Shown in pieces: positions 34,852 to 43,898 of a stretch of 64,000 bases of DNA (its first letter is position 1; every line of letters starts with the position of its first letter). Below the pieces are notes generated by a model. That model saw only the letters and a list, made by a program, of their open reading frames with translations. It had not been told where the DNA came from and did not search any database. This stretch comes from Kineothrix alysoides (GTDB taxonomy: Bacteria; Bacillota; Clostridia; Lachnospirales; Lachnospiraceae), in contig NZ_JPNB01000001.1 of assembly GCF_000732725.1 (NCBI RefSeq), positions 2,046,001 through 2,110,000 on the forward strand, read 5' to 3'. Position numbers and translations under genes: made by a program.

Positions 34852-34888
34852 AAAGTATCTGGAAAGCGACCTGCTTTCCATGTACTTT
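34852..34888 (-). promoter_or_regulatory. Long inverted repeat upstream of the ABC-2 exporter operon
   Basis: Sixteen-base arms, AAAGTATCTGGAAAGC and GCTTTCCATGTACTTT, pair at 14 of 16 positions around GACCT. It is placed 75 bp before the ATPase start and has no U tract. I read it as an operator for an unknown dimeric regulator, or less likely an mRNA stem. Confidence 0.5.
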
Positions 34889-34943
34889 AAGATGTAAAAA
34901 AAGAACAGTAAGTGGAGCATCCTTTTTCATTTGAACGGCACGA

Positions 34944-34985
34944 CAAAGACCTTCCCTTAACTCTGATGAGTTGGGAAGGTCTTTG
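34944..34985. terminator. Long hairpin after the type VII secretion operon
   Basis: CAAAGACCTTCCC and GGGAAGGTCTTTG form a perfect 13-bp stem with a 16-base loop. It lies 53 bp past the last gene of the type VII locus (minus strand). The U tract is poor, so it may be a terminator or a protective 3-prime stem. Confidence 0.5.
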
Positions 34986-35037
34986 CTTAAAGGGATTTTT
35001 ATGATGCTTTACACTTTGGGAAATCCAATTCTTATGG

Positions 35038-35808
35038 TTAGGATTCGTCTTCTTCCAGCATGTGCACGCGTTCAAGTGCCGCTGCCAGCTCTATCTCAGG
35101 ATCATAAGTGTCACCACTGCCGGAATTAGCCTTATCCGTCTCCTCTGCCTTTTTCTTTTTATGCTCCTCATGTAGATACTTCGCGCCCAACAAGGCTCCG
35201 CCGCCGACCGCTCCGGCCACACTTCCGACTCCTACCGCCATTCCTGCCATAGCCTCCATACCGGAATCAGTTGCTGCGGAAGCTCCTGCGGGGCCGGAGA
35301 GTGGAACTGCCGTTTGTACAGGCTCCGTCGTTACCTCCACCGTCGAAGTCGTTACTGTGGTTTCCGAATAGGATACTACTTCCACACTTTGGACACCTAT
35401 GGAACTGTCGGTATCGTTGACCGTCGCAGTTGCAGGCTGTGCAGCGGCCGCTCCTGCCCCTCCTGCCGCACCTCCTGCTGAGGCTACCGTCACCGGATTC
35501 TTATAAAAGTCTCGGTTATGCGCTTTTAAGTTATCCACCTTTTTCACTTGCCGCGTCTCCGTACCGGTATAGGTTTCCACCGTTTTGCTCAGCAGTTCCC
35601 CTGCCGTATTCAGTACCATGCGCGATTCTCCAAGCTGAGTGTTTAACTTTTGCAGGTTATTGCGCACCTCGGCAAGCATCTCATCCTGCCCTAATTTACC
35701 GCGCACCTGATTCACACGTTCCGCGTAGCCATCCACCAGCTTAGCTACCGCCTTCAGTTCTTCTCCCTGTTTCGCAAGCATTTTGTATGAAACCTTATAG
35801 TTTGCCAC
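35038..35808 (-). CDS. Type VII locus membrane-associated protein with WXG-like helical N-terminus
   Basis: A 256-residue protein, last gene of the type VII locus. Residues 1-95 are predicted helical with heptad-like spacing (YKMLAKQGEELKAVAKLVDGY; EVRNNLQKLNTQLGESRMVL), like a WXG100-type hairpin. Residues 105-180 are low complexity, rich in Ala, Gly, Thr and Val. A glycine-rich hydrophobic segment (MAGMAVGVGSVAGAVGGGALLGA, about 188-210) could cross the membrane. The C-terminus is charged (HEEHKKKKAEE) with a helical end. The start is GTG with a GGGGGAGG ribosome-binding site. I do not recognise the family; it could be a substrate or part of the secretion machine. Confidence 0.6.
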   Translation of the reverse strand: MANYKVSYKMLAKQGEELKAVAKLVDGYAERVNQVRGKLGQDEMLAEVRNNLQKLNTQLGESRMVLNTAGELLSKTVETYTGTETRQVKKVDNLKAHNRDFYKNPVTVASAGGAAGGAGAAAAQPATATVNDTDSSIGVQSVEVVSYSETTVTTSTVEVTTEPVQTAVPLSGPAGASAATDSGMEAMAGMAVGVGSVAGAVGGGALLGAKYLHEEHKKKKAEETDKANSGSGDTYDPEIELAAALERVHMLEEDES

Positions 35809-35820
35809 CGTACCTCCCCC

Positions 35821-36147
35821 TTACCTCATCATGTTATTGGGCAGCTTCGGCAGTTTAGATGCCTCATTCTGCACGGCTTTTTCGTTGCGTTCATAGGAAT
35901 CTGCCGATTCATACAATGCATTCTCCAGCTTTGCCACTGTTTTCAGACTCTCATCACATTTGTCCAGCAGTTTCTGAAAGCTTGAGGAAAAGGTTGTCGC
36001 CGCCTCGCCGGTCCATACTCCTTTTAGAGAATCCACCTGACTCTTGGAAGATTGCAGGTTGTTAAGCAGGTTTTTATGGCAACTGCCCACATCTCCGGCT
36101 ATCTTGCGGAGCTTGGCAGGATCCGCCTGTATTTGCATTTCAGCCAT
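35821..36147 (-). CDS. WXG100-family protein (EsxA-like)
   Basis: A 108-residue protein with the helix-turn-helix hairpin of ESX secretion substrates. The turn motif is SLKGVWTGEAATTFSSSF (W-T-G near residue 45), and a C-terminal YERNE fits the YxxxD/E secretion signal. It is directly adjacent to the preceding WXG gene (stop and start touching), with GGGAGGG as ribosome-binding site. It would be exported by the EssC machine as a homodimer or a heterodimer with a neighbour. Confidence 0.85.
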   Translation of the reverse strand: MAEMQIQADPAKLRKIAGDVGSCHKNLLNNLQSSKSQVDSLKGVWTGEAATTFSSSFQKLLDKCDESLKTVAKLENALYESADSYERNEKAVQNEASKLPKLPNNMMR

Positions 36148-36459
36148 TTATTTTCGCCCTCCCATCTTGGATTTGATCGCATCAGCGGCTGCTGTATCCG
36201 CTTTGTTATAAGTAGTAGCAATGGTTGTCAGGGACGAGGAGCAGCTATTGATTGCTTCCGCGAGCTGCAGGAAATTAGTAGTATTCTGCTTATAAGCGTT
36301 TTGATACGCCTGTGCAGCTTCTCCTTTCCAAAGCTGCTGGAGATTTCCCACCGCTTCATCCAGCTTTTTAATCTGATTCATCATATTGGCATAGATCTTA
36401 TCCAGTTCTCCCGCCACATTTTTCATTTTCTGCAAATCTACCGTAGTTGCCGTTGACAT
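36148..36459 (-). CDS. WXG100-family protein
   Basis: A 103-residue helical-hairpin protein starting MSTATTVDLQKMKNVAGELD. It has the motif NLQQLWKGEAAQAYQNAY near residue 43 and a C-terminal YNKAD that fits YxxxD. Typical size for the family. It is one of five consecutive paralogue-like genes between the ubiquitin-like protein gene and the end of the type VII locus. Confidence 0.85.
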   Translation of the reverse strand: MSTATTVDLQKMKNVAGELDKIYANMMNQIKKLDEAVGNLQQLWKGEAAQAYQNAYKQNTTNFLQLAEAINSCSSSLTTIATTYNKADTAAADAIKSKMGGRK

Positions 36460-36472
36460 GCTTTACCCTCCT

Positions 36473-36769
36473 TTATATTTTTTGTGCCATTTGCTTTGCC
36501 GCCTCTTCAGCTTCTTTCATCCTTTTGGCAGCATTTCGCAGGAATTCTGCAGTGTCCTTCAGATATTTCGCCTTTTTTCCCAGATCATCCTGTACCCCGC
36601 GTATATACTTAACGTATGCCTTCGCAGCATTGCCGGTCCATGCAGCCTCAACGTTACCTGAAATTTCATTCATTTTCTTTATGCAGGAATTCTGCATATC
36701 GCTGGCGATATCTTCCAGCTCCTTGGCTTGATTGATTGTCTTATTATAATCGAATTTGATTCCAGCCAT
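36473..36769 (-). CDS. WXG100-family protein
   Basis: A 98-residue helical-hairpin protein with the turn NVEAAWTGNAAKAYVKYI near residue 41. The C-terminal helix is rich in Lys, Glu and Ala (NAAKRMKEAEEAAKQMAQKI) and lacks a clear YxxxD/E signal, so it may need a partner for export. Gaps to its neighbours are 13 and 11 bp. Confidence 0.82.
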   Translation of the reverse strand: MAGIKFDYNKTINQAKELEDIASDMQNSCIKKMNEISGNVEAAWTGNAAKAYVKYIRGVQDDLGKKAKYLKDTAEFLRNAAKRMKEAEEAAKQMAQKI

Positions 36770-36780
36770 ATTTCACCCCC

Positions 36781-37104
36781 TTACCGCATGGTCCGCTCGA
36801 ACTTGAGGGATTTGCCTGTTTCCTGTGTGTTTTTCTCCGTCTTGTCATAGATTCCGGCAATCTCCTTAAGAGTTCCCGAATATCCTCCAAGCGCTGTACC
36901 AAGATCGGCGGAGCTCTTCTGTACCTGCTCTACCGTATTCTTGATGTCGTCAGACACATCTCCCTGCCAGCTGCCGCGCAAAGAATTCATCGTCTTGTTC
37001 CAATCGCCGAACAGACGGCTAAGCTCCTTCGCCGCATTTGCTATCGTATCTGCCGTAGAAGCAAACAGCTTCGTATCAATTTTACTTTCATTTCCCGTCG
37101 CCAT
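36781..37104 (-). CDS. WXG100-like protein
   Basis: A 107-residue protein with WXG-like turn MNSLRGSWQGDVSDDIKNTV and C-terminal YDKTE matching YxxxD/E. The ATG of MATGNESK is chosen because GAGGTG is six bases upstream; an in-frame GTG three codons earlier is an alternative. It belongs to the same hairpin-fold series as its neighbours. Confidence 0.78.
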   Translation of the reverse strand: MATGNESKIDTKLFASTADTIANAAKELSRLFGDWNKTMNSLRGSWQGDVSDDIKNTVEQVQKSSADLGTALGGYSGTLKEIAGIYDKTEKNTQETGKSLKFERTMR

Positions 37105-37114
37105 ACCTATCACC

Positions 37115-37414
37115 TCACTTCAATGCCGAAACGCTGCTGACAATTTCATTTTCTGTTTTATCGAAATCGGCGGCAGTTTCCTTCAGCTGCTCGCTGATTT
37201 CGCTGTACTGGCTAATCATTTCGTTCATCGCCTCTTCATCCTTTTGATACCTGCTCATGAATTCCGCCTTAACGGGTGATATCCAGCCTTTGTCAAGACC
37301 AGCAACGGCATCCGCTATTTTACGCATCTGCGCTTGAATAGAAGTAACGATACCATCCAGCTGATTGACCGTGGAAAGGATTTTTTCCGAATCCACATTG
37401 CTCATGTCTGCCAT
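37115..37414 (-). CDS. WXG100-like protein (divergent turn)
   Basis: A 99-residue helical protein: SEKILSTVNQLDGIVTSIQAQMRKIADAVAGLDKGWISPVKAEFMSRY. The turn reads W-I-S instead of W-X-G, so it is divergent, but FDKTE near the C-terminus fits the export signal. It is the first WXG-type gene after the ubiquitin-like gene, 30 bp downstream, with GAGGAGG before its ATG. Confidence 0.72.
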   Translation of the reverse strand: MADMSNVDSEKILSTVNQLDGIVTSIQAQMRKIADAVAGLDKGWISPVKAEFMSRYQKDEEAMNEMISQYSEISEQLKETAADFDKTENEIVSSVSALK

Positions 37415-37444
37415 AAATAAACCTCCTCTCAGTAAATTGTTGCC

Positions 37445-37699
37445 TTATAGCAGGATGATGGTATCGCCGCTGCGAACCCCCACTTCACCGAGGATCTCCC
37501 CATCCTGTAAAAGTCCTTCCAACCCTTTTGAGCAGAATAACACCTGCCCCGGGTCTGCAAAAATTTCTCTTCCTTCCACTGCGGAAATCTGAGCAATAAA
37601 CTGTTTTTTTACCTTACTTACGCTCATGGCACTATCGGCGGCAAATTCATAGGTTTTGGCATTACCCGGTACCTGAACCTCTAAATATATTTTGCTCAT
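37445..37699 (-). CDS. Ubiquitin-like type VII protein (YukD/EsaB-like)
   Basis: An 84-residue protein with a beta-grasp pattern: KIYLEVQVPGNAKTYEFAADSAMSVSKVKKQFIAQI, VLFCSKGLEGLLQDGEILGEVGVRSGDTIIL. YukD and EsaB are small ubiquitin-like components of Firmicutes type VII systems that interact with the ATPase and adjust secretion. The start overlaps the EssC stop by four bases. It is slightly longer than EsaB but otherwise typical. Confidence 0.82.
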   Translation of the reverse strand: MSKIYLEVQVPGNAKTYEFAADSAMSVSKVKKQFIAQISAVEGREIFADPGQVLFCSKGLEGLLQDGEILGEVGVRSGDTIILL

Positions 37700-40600
37700 A
37701 CGTCAGCTTCCTCCTTTTTTGCAGATTCCTTTATCATAGGAGTAATAATCTTCACTGCTCCTGCGCTGCTTCCGGCCACATAGCCTACTCCTGCCGGAAG
37801 CTGGCGGACATAATCGGCCGACGACATCTCAAAACGCAGGATGCTCTGCTGATCGAACATACCTCCAAGATGTATGCCGCGTCCGTATCCCGCAAAGATG
37901 CGCATGCAGGCATAACGTGCCATATCGGCATGATCGTCAGGCGTTACAGCCGCTATAAATTGAATCTTATGATGCTTTCCTTTTTCCAGCGCAATTTCCA
38001 TGAAGCTGCTCATATCCATATCCGGACTATACACTGCACTCATAAAAGCAGTCATATCATTGATCAGGAAAATAATACGGTCAAATTGTTCGGTAGCCTT
38101 TCGAACATCCTGTCCGGCATCCCTCGCATCTGCAACAACACCATTGCGGGAAGAGAATTCGGACACGATCACTTCCTCCATCAGGGAAAATAATTCCGCC
38201 GCATCGTGCACGGTCCTGTCTGCCGATATATGTTTCTCCAGCAGACTGTCCTCGCTATCGAACAGAAATACTCTTGCTCCCTTTTGTTTTGTCTGCTTTG
38301 CTATGGAAGCCAGAAGGTTCGTCTTACCCGAACCGCCACAGCCGCTGATGGCATAGCAGAATTCATCATCCAGATCGATCTCTGCGAGCTTTCCTTCTTC
38401 CACATCAAGACCGAGGGCGATGCAATGATCCGGCAGCGCTTTCACATCATCTCTATCCATTAGAGTTTCGAAGCTCAGGCTATCAAGCTTATTTCCGATC
38501 TTACGCACTCCTTCTCCCTGACTTGGCTGCATGGAAGCAAAGCGGCGGCGAAGGGTCTGTGCCTGCGACAATCCTTCGTCTTCCTTGAGGCAAAGAGCCA
38601 CCTGAAATTCCACCGGCTGCGGAGCTTTCATCAGTCCGCGGCCCGATGTACGGCCTTCCGGTATGATTTCAGTACGGTCACCGATGACAGCCTCGTACTC
38701 GAAGCGATCCGGCATCTGTAAAGCAATACCGTTTATAAAGTTTTGACGAATGCGGCTTCTCAGCTCGCCGGAATTGTTCATGGTCAAAACGAGATAAATA
38801 CCGTAGCTTGCCGCTTCTCTGGACAATTGAGCAAGGGTATCCTCGTACTGGTCATAACCCTCGATAAACGCCACATAGTTATCAATGATAAAGAGGATTG
38901 CAGGACAGTCGTCCTTCTGGGTCACATATTCTTTATAAGAGCCGATCCCCTGACGTGAGAACTCGCTCTTGCGCTGCGCCAGCGTATTCTGCATCAGTGC
39001 AAATACTTCACTGATCTTCTCATCATCGCCTTCAAACAAAACACCGCCTACATGAGGAAGGCTTCCGAAGACCGCCATAGTACGGCTGGAGAAATCCGCT
39101 ATGTAGATATTGACCTCTTTTGCCGTATAGCGCTGTGCCGCACTGTATATGAGCGTCTGCAGCAGCGTCGTTTTTCCTGCTCCTCCGGCTCCGCATATGA
39201 GCAGATGTCCGTCGTTTAAGAAATCCACCGCCACAGGATACTGGTTCTGTCCTTCCGGATTGTCTGCCAGACCGATGGGCAGCAGCAGCGAAAAGCCCTG
39301 AGGTTTTGCAATTGTTTCCAGCTCCTCCAGGTAAAGCCTGGCAGGGAGCGGAGGCATCCATATCTGTTTGATCGCCGGAATGCTGTTCTCCTGCGCAATT
39401 TGGGCAGCATACTTCACCACCGCATCCAGCTGGGTTACTTTTGCGATATTATCGCTCTTTTTCTTCTTTTTCTGCTTGGGTACGTCATTTTTACCGATGA
39501 GGTTGATAAGCTCCACCTTTGCATTTTTGTCATCGGTGAAAGGAATGCCCGGCTCATATTCCGCTCCCGACCATCCGGATTGGAATTCTTCAAAAATTTC
39601 ATCGTTGCCTACTTGGAAATAGCCCCGTCCTGTACCTGTTATAAAGGCGGCATCCGGGCGCTTTAGCATCTCGCTGGAATCTTGTTTATCCGCTACGCGC
39701 AGACAAAGGCGGAAGCGTGTGTTGGACCAGATTTCGTCATCTACCACACCGCTGGGCTTCTGGGTAGCGAGGATTAGATTCACTCCCAGCGAACGTCCGA
39801 CGCGGGCTGCGGAAACCAGGGCGCGCACAAATTCAGGCTGTTCCTTTTTAAGTTCTGCAAACTCATCGGCAATGATAAGCAAATGGGGCATTGGTTCGTT
39901 AGCCACACCGGAACGGTACAATTCGATATAGGCATCGATATGTTTTACCTTATAGTCATTGAAGATACGCTGTCTGGATTTAATTTCTGCATTAATGGAC
40001 AAAAGCGCCCGATTCGTAGCATTTCCCCCAAGGTTGGTAATAACGCCGGAAAGATGGGGCAGGCCTAAAAAGCTCTGAGCCATACCGCCGCCCTTATAGT
40101 CGATAAGGATAAATGCGACTTCATGAGGATGATAATTGACCACTAACGACAATATATAGCTTTGCAGCGTTTCCGACTTTCCGGAGCCTGTAGTACCCGC
40201 TACCAGACCGTGAGGGCCGTGGTATTTCTCATGGATATCCAGAAACAGCGGCTGGTTGCCGGATTTATAGCCTACCATGGACTTCATGCTCTCATAGGTA
40301 CGGTTTTCTAACCATTTATGGAGCATATCCAGATCCTCCACACGAGAGATTTTATACATATCGAGGAAGGTAAGCACATCGGGAATCGCTGTGGAGACAC
40401 CGAGCTCTCGGATTTTGTAATTGGAAAGGCTTCTGGCAAATTGCTGGATTTCTTCTGCAGAAACTTCATCATAGTCCACGTTCTCCTGCTGCCGGAAGGA
40501 GCCTGTTGTGGAATAGAAACTGCAATTTTTCTCATCATCCTGTACAATTGCAGTACATCCCGAGGGCAGCTTATCAATCGCATCGGTAAGGTATATTACC

Positions 40601-42327
40601 GTCATTCCCAGCTCCGGAGTCGGATTCATAAGATATTTGGCAATCGGCTCCTCCTCTACCAGCGACCAATCCGCCACTACAACCACATAATGTGGCAGAA
40701 TCCTGGCATTCTCGTCATCCTTCCCCTCCGTTTCTTTTTCCAGCCGTTCTCTGATCACTCCCGAGAGATGATACATTACGTCACCCACCGTATTTTTATC
40801 ACTGGCCAGCATACGAAGTTTGCCGTCCGGCGTCCATACATGAGGCAGGAAGTGCGTATAGTTCCAGCTATCTGTCTCCCGCAGGGGATAGACATAGCAA
40901 AGACGAACATCGGTATATGGATGAAGCCCGGCAACTTGAGTTGCCAGCAGTCTTCCCATATTCAACACCTTTTCCCGGCTTTTGCTGACAACACCGACCA
41001 TACGGTTATCATACAAAGAAAGCCCTACCGGAACATTTTTAAGCATCGACATGGCAGCCTGTATTTCTTCTACCTTATCATTCAAAGGGTCATGCTCTGC
41101 CATCAGCTGTTCCTTAGGTACCGCAATGCTGTTAGGCGAAGGAATATCTCCCTTTCCAAGCCTGACGGTCAGGAAATCCTCATGAACATTGCTCTTTTCC
41201 CACAGTCTTGGACTTCCATCCATGGCAAATGAGACAGCCTCCTTGCCGGAAGGCAGCATACGGGATAATATTCCTCTGTTATATTCAATCTTATCCTTAA
41301 TCCGATCGGCCGTCTTGGCAATGTACGTGGTATAGCTGGCAACGCGGCTCGCCTCTGTTTCCGCTTCTTCCTTGTTCTGATATCGAATATTTAAAATTGC
41401 CCACATTGCGCCTATAAGCGCAGCGCCGACGGACATGATCAATCCTCCAAGTGCACCCTGACCTTCCCCGCTCATCATCATAACACCCGCTATCATAGGA
41501 ATCATCATTGTAAAAGCAGGTCCGATGGTAAAGATGACCGGCTGCTTTTTCTGGCGGTTTCTGGCCGGGCATTTTTCTATCGTGAAGGTTTCGTTATCCA
41601 GAGCCTCCAGCTTGCGGGGTGTACGCAGAAAATAAATCTCCTCCGCTTCATATTCGCTTCCCTCCTCTTCTCCGGAAGACGCAATTGAGATACGCTTCAG
41701 TTTCAAATCATCCACCACGCAATCGCCGCCCGGATTATTAATAGCGAGCACATTGCCCAGATAGACAATTTTAAGTCCAATAATATAAATTACATCACCG
41801 TAGTGCAGCTGCTTCTCTCCGGTCAATGTTCTGCCATTAACGAAAGTACCGTTTACACTGCCCAGATCCTTAACCTTAGCTATACTGCCTTCTATTATGA
41901 TTTCCGCATGTTTGGGAGAACAGAACTGGTTTCCGTAGCGAATCACGTTGTCTTCTGCGCTGCCGATCTTTACCCATGGGCAGCCTGCCGCATCCAGAAA
42001 GTATTTATCGAAGTGAGTATTTCCATCATTTACTTTGTTTACCGTGATGGAAAAAACCGTATCCTCATCATCCTTCATCACGCAGTTAAGAAGCAATCCC
42101 GGCGTCAGGTTTACCTTAGAAACCGGGCGCTCATTCTGTGTAATCACAAACTGTCTGGAATCGCTCATACTCCAAATATTATCCCATACCTCCAGGGGCA
42201 GGGTAATGTCTCCCCGCCATCCGCTGATGTGCGGCCGTATGTCGGTCGGAACCGTCTTATTGTTTACTGCCGGCAAATAAATCTCCTGAAAGCCGTTTTC
42301 AAAAACAATTGTCATTAACAGGCTCAT
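37696..42327 (-). CDS. essC: Type VII secretion FtsK/SpoIIIE ATPase EssC with FHA domain
   Basis: The 1543-residue motor of the secretion system, at the membrane. Residues 1-200 are FHA-like; the clear second FHA domain reads VIRYGNQFCSPKHAEI and DLGSVNGTFVNGRTL. Two membrane segments lie at about 264-286 and 293-313. Three ATPase domains follow: D1 Walker A GTTGSGKSE (711-719) with LLIIADEFAEL (817-826), D2 GAGGAGKTT (1046-1054) with LFIIDNYVAF, and D3 GCGGSGKTN (1329-1336) with FLINDMTAF. D1 keeps the Asp-Glu Walker B, D2 and D3 look degenerate, as in known EssC. AAGGAGG precedes the ATG. Downstream genes encode its likely substrates. Confidence 0.93.
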   Translation of the reverse strand: MSLLMTIVFENGFQEIYLPAVNNKTVPTDIRPHISGWRGDITLPLEVWDNIWSMSDSRQFVITQNERPVSKVNLTPGLLLNCVMKDDEDTVFSITVNKVNDGNTHFDKYFLDAAGCPWVKIGSAEDNVIRYGNQFCSPKHAEIIIEGSIAKVKDLGSVNGTFVNGRTLTGEKQLHYGDVIYIIGLKIVYLGNVLAINNPGGDCVVDDLKLKRISIASSGEEEGSEYEAEEIYFLRTPRKLEALDNETFTIEKCPARNRQKKQPVIFTIGPAFTMMIPMIAGVMMMSGEGQGALGGLIMSVGAALIGAMWAILNIRYQNKEEAETEASRVASYTTYIAKTADRIKDKIEYNRGILSRMLPSGKEAVSFAMDGSPRLWEKSNVHEDFLTVRLGKGDIPSPNSIAVPKEQLMAEHDPLNDKVEEIQAAMSMLKNVPVGLSLYDNRMVGVVSKSREKVLNMGRLLATQVAGLHPYTDVRLCYVYPLRETDSWNYTHFLPHVWTPDGKLRMLASDKNTVGDVMYHLSGVIRERLEKETEGKDDENARILPHYVVVVADWSLVEEEPIAKYLMNPTPELGMTVIYLTDAIDKLPSGCTAIVQDDEKNCSFYSTTGSFRQQENVDYDEVSAEEIQQFARSLSNYKIRELGVSTAIPDVLTFLDMYKISRVEDLDMLHKWLENRTYESMKSMVGYKSGNQPLFLDIHEKYHGPHGLVAGTTGSGKSETLQSYILSLVVNYHPHEVAFILIDYKGGGMAQSFLGLPHLSGVITNLGGNATNRALLSINAEIKSRQRIFNDYKVKHIDAYIELYRSGVANEPMPHLLIIADEFAELKKEQPEFVRALVSAARVGRSLGVNLILATQKPSGVVDDEIWSNTRFRLCLRVADKQDSSEMLKRPDAAFITGTGRGYFQVGNDEIFEEFQSGWSGAEYEPGIPFTDDKNAKVELINLIGKNDVPKQKKKKKSDNIAKVTQLDAVVKYAAQIAQENSIPAIKQIWMPPLPARLYLEELETIAKPQGFSLLLPIGLADNPEGQNQYPVAVDFLNDGHLLICGAGGAGKTTLLQTLIYSAAQRYTAKEVNIYIADFSSRTMAVFGSLPHVGGVLFEGDDEKISEVFALMQNTLAQRKSEFSRQGIGSYKEYVTQKDDCPAILFIIDNYVAFIEGYDQYEDTLAQLSREAASYGIYLVLTMNNSGELRSRIRQNFINGIALQMPDRFEYEAVIGDRTEIIPEGRTSGRGLMKAPQPVEFQVALCLKEDEGLSQAQTLRRRFASMQPSQGEGVRKIGNKLDSLSFETLMDRDDVKALPDHCIALGLDVEEGKLAEIDLDDEFCYAISGCGGSGKTNLLASIAKQTKQKGARVFLFDSEDSLLEKHISADRTVHDAAELFSLMEEVIVSEFSSRNGVVADARDAGQDVRKATEQFDRIIFLINDMTAFMSAVYSPDMDMSSFMEIALEKGKHHKIQFIAAVTPDDHADMARYACMRIFAGYGRGIHLGGMFDQQSILRFEMSSADYVRQLPAGVGYVAGSSAGAVKIITPMIKESAKKEEADV

Positions 42328-42386
42328 TTTGTGCCTCCTTCTTTTTCATATTTCTTTATGGAAAATGTATCATCCGGTACCGGTGC

Positions 42387-43349
42387 TTACCATACCTCAA
42401 CGGAGCCAATAATTACATCAATATATTTCGTATCATCCTCGCCTACCGTTACTACAACTGTCCCTGCTGCCACGCTCCGGTCTTCATATACCGCCAGTGC
42501 CGCGAAACCGCTTGCCCCGCTGGAAAAACTCCATATCGCATTGTATTGTATGGAACCGTCCACATTCTGCTGAACAGGAAGATATTCCAGATCAAGCAGA
42601 TCGCTCATCTTATAATGTGCGAGCAATCCGGAATCTACTATCAAAGCTTCTACTAATGCGTTGCCGTCAGTTCCTCCGCCATCAATATAGCTGTTGTATT
42701 TCGCAGAATAATTACAATTCATGATAAGAGTCTGCTGCTCGCTCTCAGGTGCTACCAATACAAAGTCACACTGCGGATTTCCGCCGCCGGCTTTATAGAA
42801 TTCAGCGATCCACTGGCTGGGATAAGTGAATGCAAGACCTATGGTATCATCAGAAAAACGCTGCATCCCGGCCGGGGCTCCGCCCATATCCTCCAGCGTG
42901 ATTATCGCACCAGCTTCCGCATTTGCTATCGTCACTTCTTTTGGTCTGGTCCCGATTACAACAGCCACGATAATTACAACAATGAGCACTGCGGCCGCTG
43001 CCCCGCCGATAATAAACAGCTTCTTATTCAGGAGCGCTTTATTTATACCTTTCCCCTTTTTCGATGGGGTACCGAGCACTGTATCCGGATTAGCCGCAGC
43101 TTTCTCCTTTTTCGTGTGTGCCCCTTCCTCTACCTGACGAGCTTCTTCTTCCGCTTTGCGCTTACGCTCTAATACCTCCTGCTCCAGACGCTGGACCTCT
43201 GCTTCCGCCGCAAGACGCTGATCCTCTTTTTCCTTTGCGCGGCGTTCCGCTTCCTGCTGCTCCAGCTGTTTTTTACGCGCCGATACAAACAGCGCCGATG
43301 TGGTGTCGGAGGAGGGGGCTCCATTCTTATTTTTTGTATCTTGTTCCAC
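42387..43349 (-). CDS. Type VII locus bitopic membrane protein with charged coiled coil
   Basis: A 320-residue protein. Residues 25-90 form a highly charged predicted coiled coil (ARKKQLEQQEAERRAKEKED and following Glu/Lys/Arg-rich stretch). After a Lys-rich linker comes one membrane segment (LFIIGGAAAAVLIVVIIVAVVIG, about 110-133), then a roughly 185-residue extracytoplasmic domain containing DTIGLAFTYPSQWIAEFYKAGG. The cytoplasm-to-outside layout recalls EssB in position, but no kinase-like fold is visible and I do not claim homology. The start is GTG with AAAGGAG upstream. It lies 59 bp before essC. Confidence 0.6.
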   Translation of the reverse strand: MEQDTKNKNGAPSSDTTSALFVSARKKQLEQQEAERRAKEKEDQRLAAEAEVQRLEQEVLERKRKAEEEARQVEEGAHTKKEKAAANPDTVLGTPSKKGKGINKALLNKKLFIIGGAAAAVLIVVIIVAVVIGTRPKEVTIANAEAGAIITLEDMGGAPAGMQRFSDDTIGLAFTYPSQWIAEFYKAGGGNPQCDFVLVAPESEQQTLIMNCNYSAKYNSYIDGGGTDGNALVEALIVDSGLLAHYKMSDLLDLEYLPVQQNVDGSIQYNAIWSFSSGASGFAALAVYEDRSVAAGTVVVTVGEDDTKYIDVIIGSVEVW

Positions 43350-43391
43350 AGTCGTTACTCCTTTCTTAATTGCTTATTGCATTCTACTTGC

Positions 43392-43799
43392 TTACTTGTC
43401 GTCATCCGGGTTTCTGATCGTCATGTGCTTTGCCAGAACAATATACTCTCCGCTGCTTTCCGTATGATGGACATACAGCCGGTTTCCCCTTCGGTACATA
43501 TTCTCCAGAAAAACATCATCTGCGTCACAATCCTCGTATAGTCTGGCTGCTGCCGCCTCATACCTGGGCTTCCTTAATTCCCGGAGGCCTATCTCCTCAA
43601 TCAGTGTAAGGATTATTCCTTCCGATCGGTGGTCAAACTGACTGTAATACATCTCTTCATAAATAATTTCTTTTTCCTTCTTGTCGTCAAATAATACACG
43701 GACGATAAGTTCCCCTTCTGCTTCATCGGAAGTAATCCGTACAATCCAGGCAGAGACATAATGAATACCATCCGCAGGTTTACTGATAGGCCAAAGCAT
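43392..43799 (-). CDS. Hypothetical protein, first gene of the type VII structural operon
   Basis: A 135-residue soluble, acidic protein (MLWPISKPADGIHYVSAWIV at the start; RITSDEAEGELIVRVLFDDKK; LYEDCDADDVFLENMYRRGNRLYVHHTESSGEYIVLAKHM). No signal peptide or membrane segment. I do not recognise its family. It is encoded on the same strand 42 bp upstream of the membrane protein and downstream of a structured leader, so it is part of the same secretion operon; chaperone or regulator roles are guesses. Confidence 0.55.
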   Translation of the reverse strand: MLWPISKPADGIHYVSAWIVRITSDEAEGELIVRVLFDDKKEKEIIYEEMYYSQFDHRSEGIILTLIEEIGLRELRKPRYEAAAARLYEDCDADDVFLENMYRRGNRLYVHHTESSGEYIVLAKHMTIRNPDDDK

Positions 43800-43898
43800 A
43801 AAAAAACCACCTTTCTCTTTACGGCAACTACATCCTTAACTACCTTCGTTAAGGTTACCATAATGAGAAAGGTGCGCATAGTTACTATCAGTAACCTA
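43800..43898 (-). promoter_or_regulatory. Structured leader before the type VII structural genes
   Basis: Three nested or adjacent inverted repeats fill this gap: CACCTTTCTC/GAGAAAGGTG (43808-43817 with 43865-43874), CCTTAAC/GTTAAGG inside it (43834-43854), and GTTACT/AGTAAC (43881-43895), which ends at the stop of the response regulator gene. The GGTGG that precedes the downstream ATG lies in the long stem, so folding could limit translation. The outer palindrome could be a regulator site. Confidence 0.5.

Noticed and set aside
42387-43349. EssB homologue
   Set aside because: The position and single membrane segment fit, but there is no sign of the EssB kinase-like cytoplasmic fold; it is left as an unassigned membrane protein.
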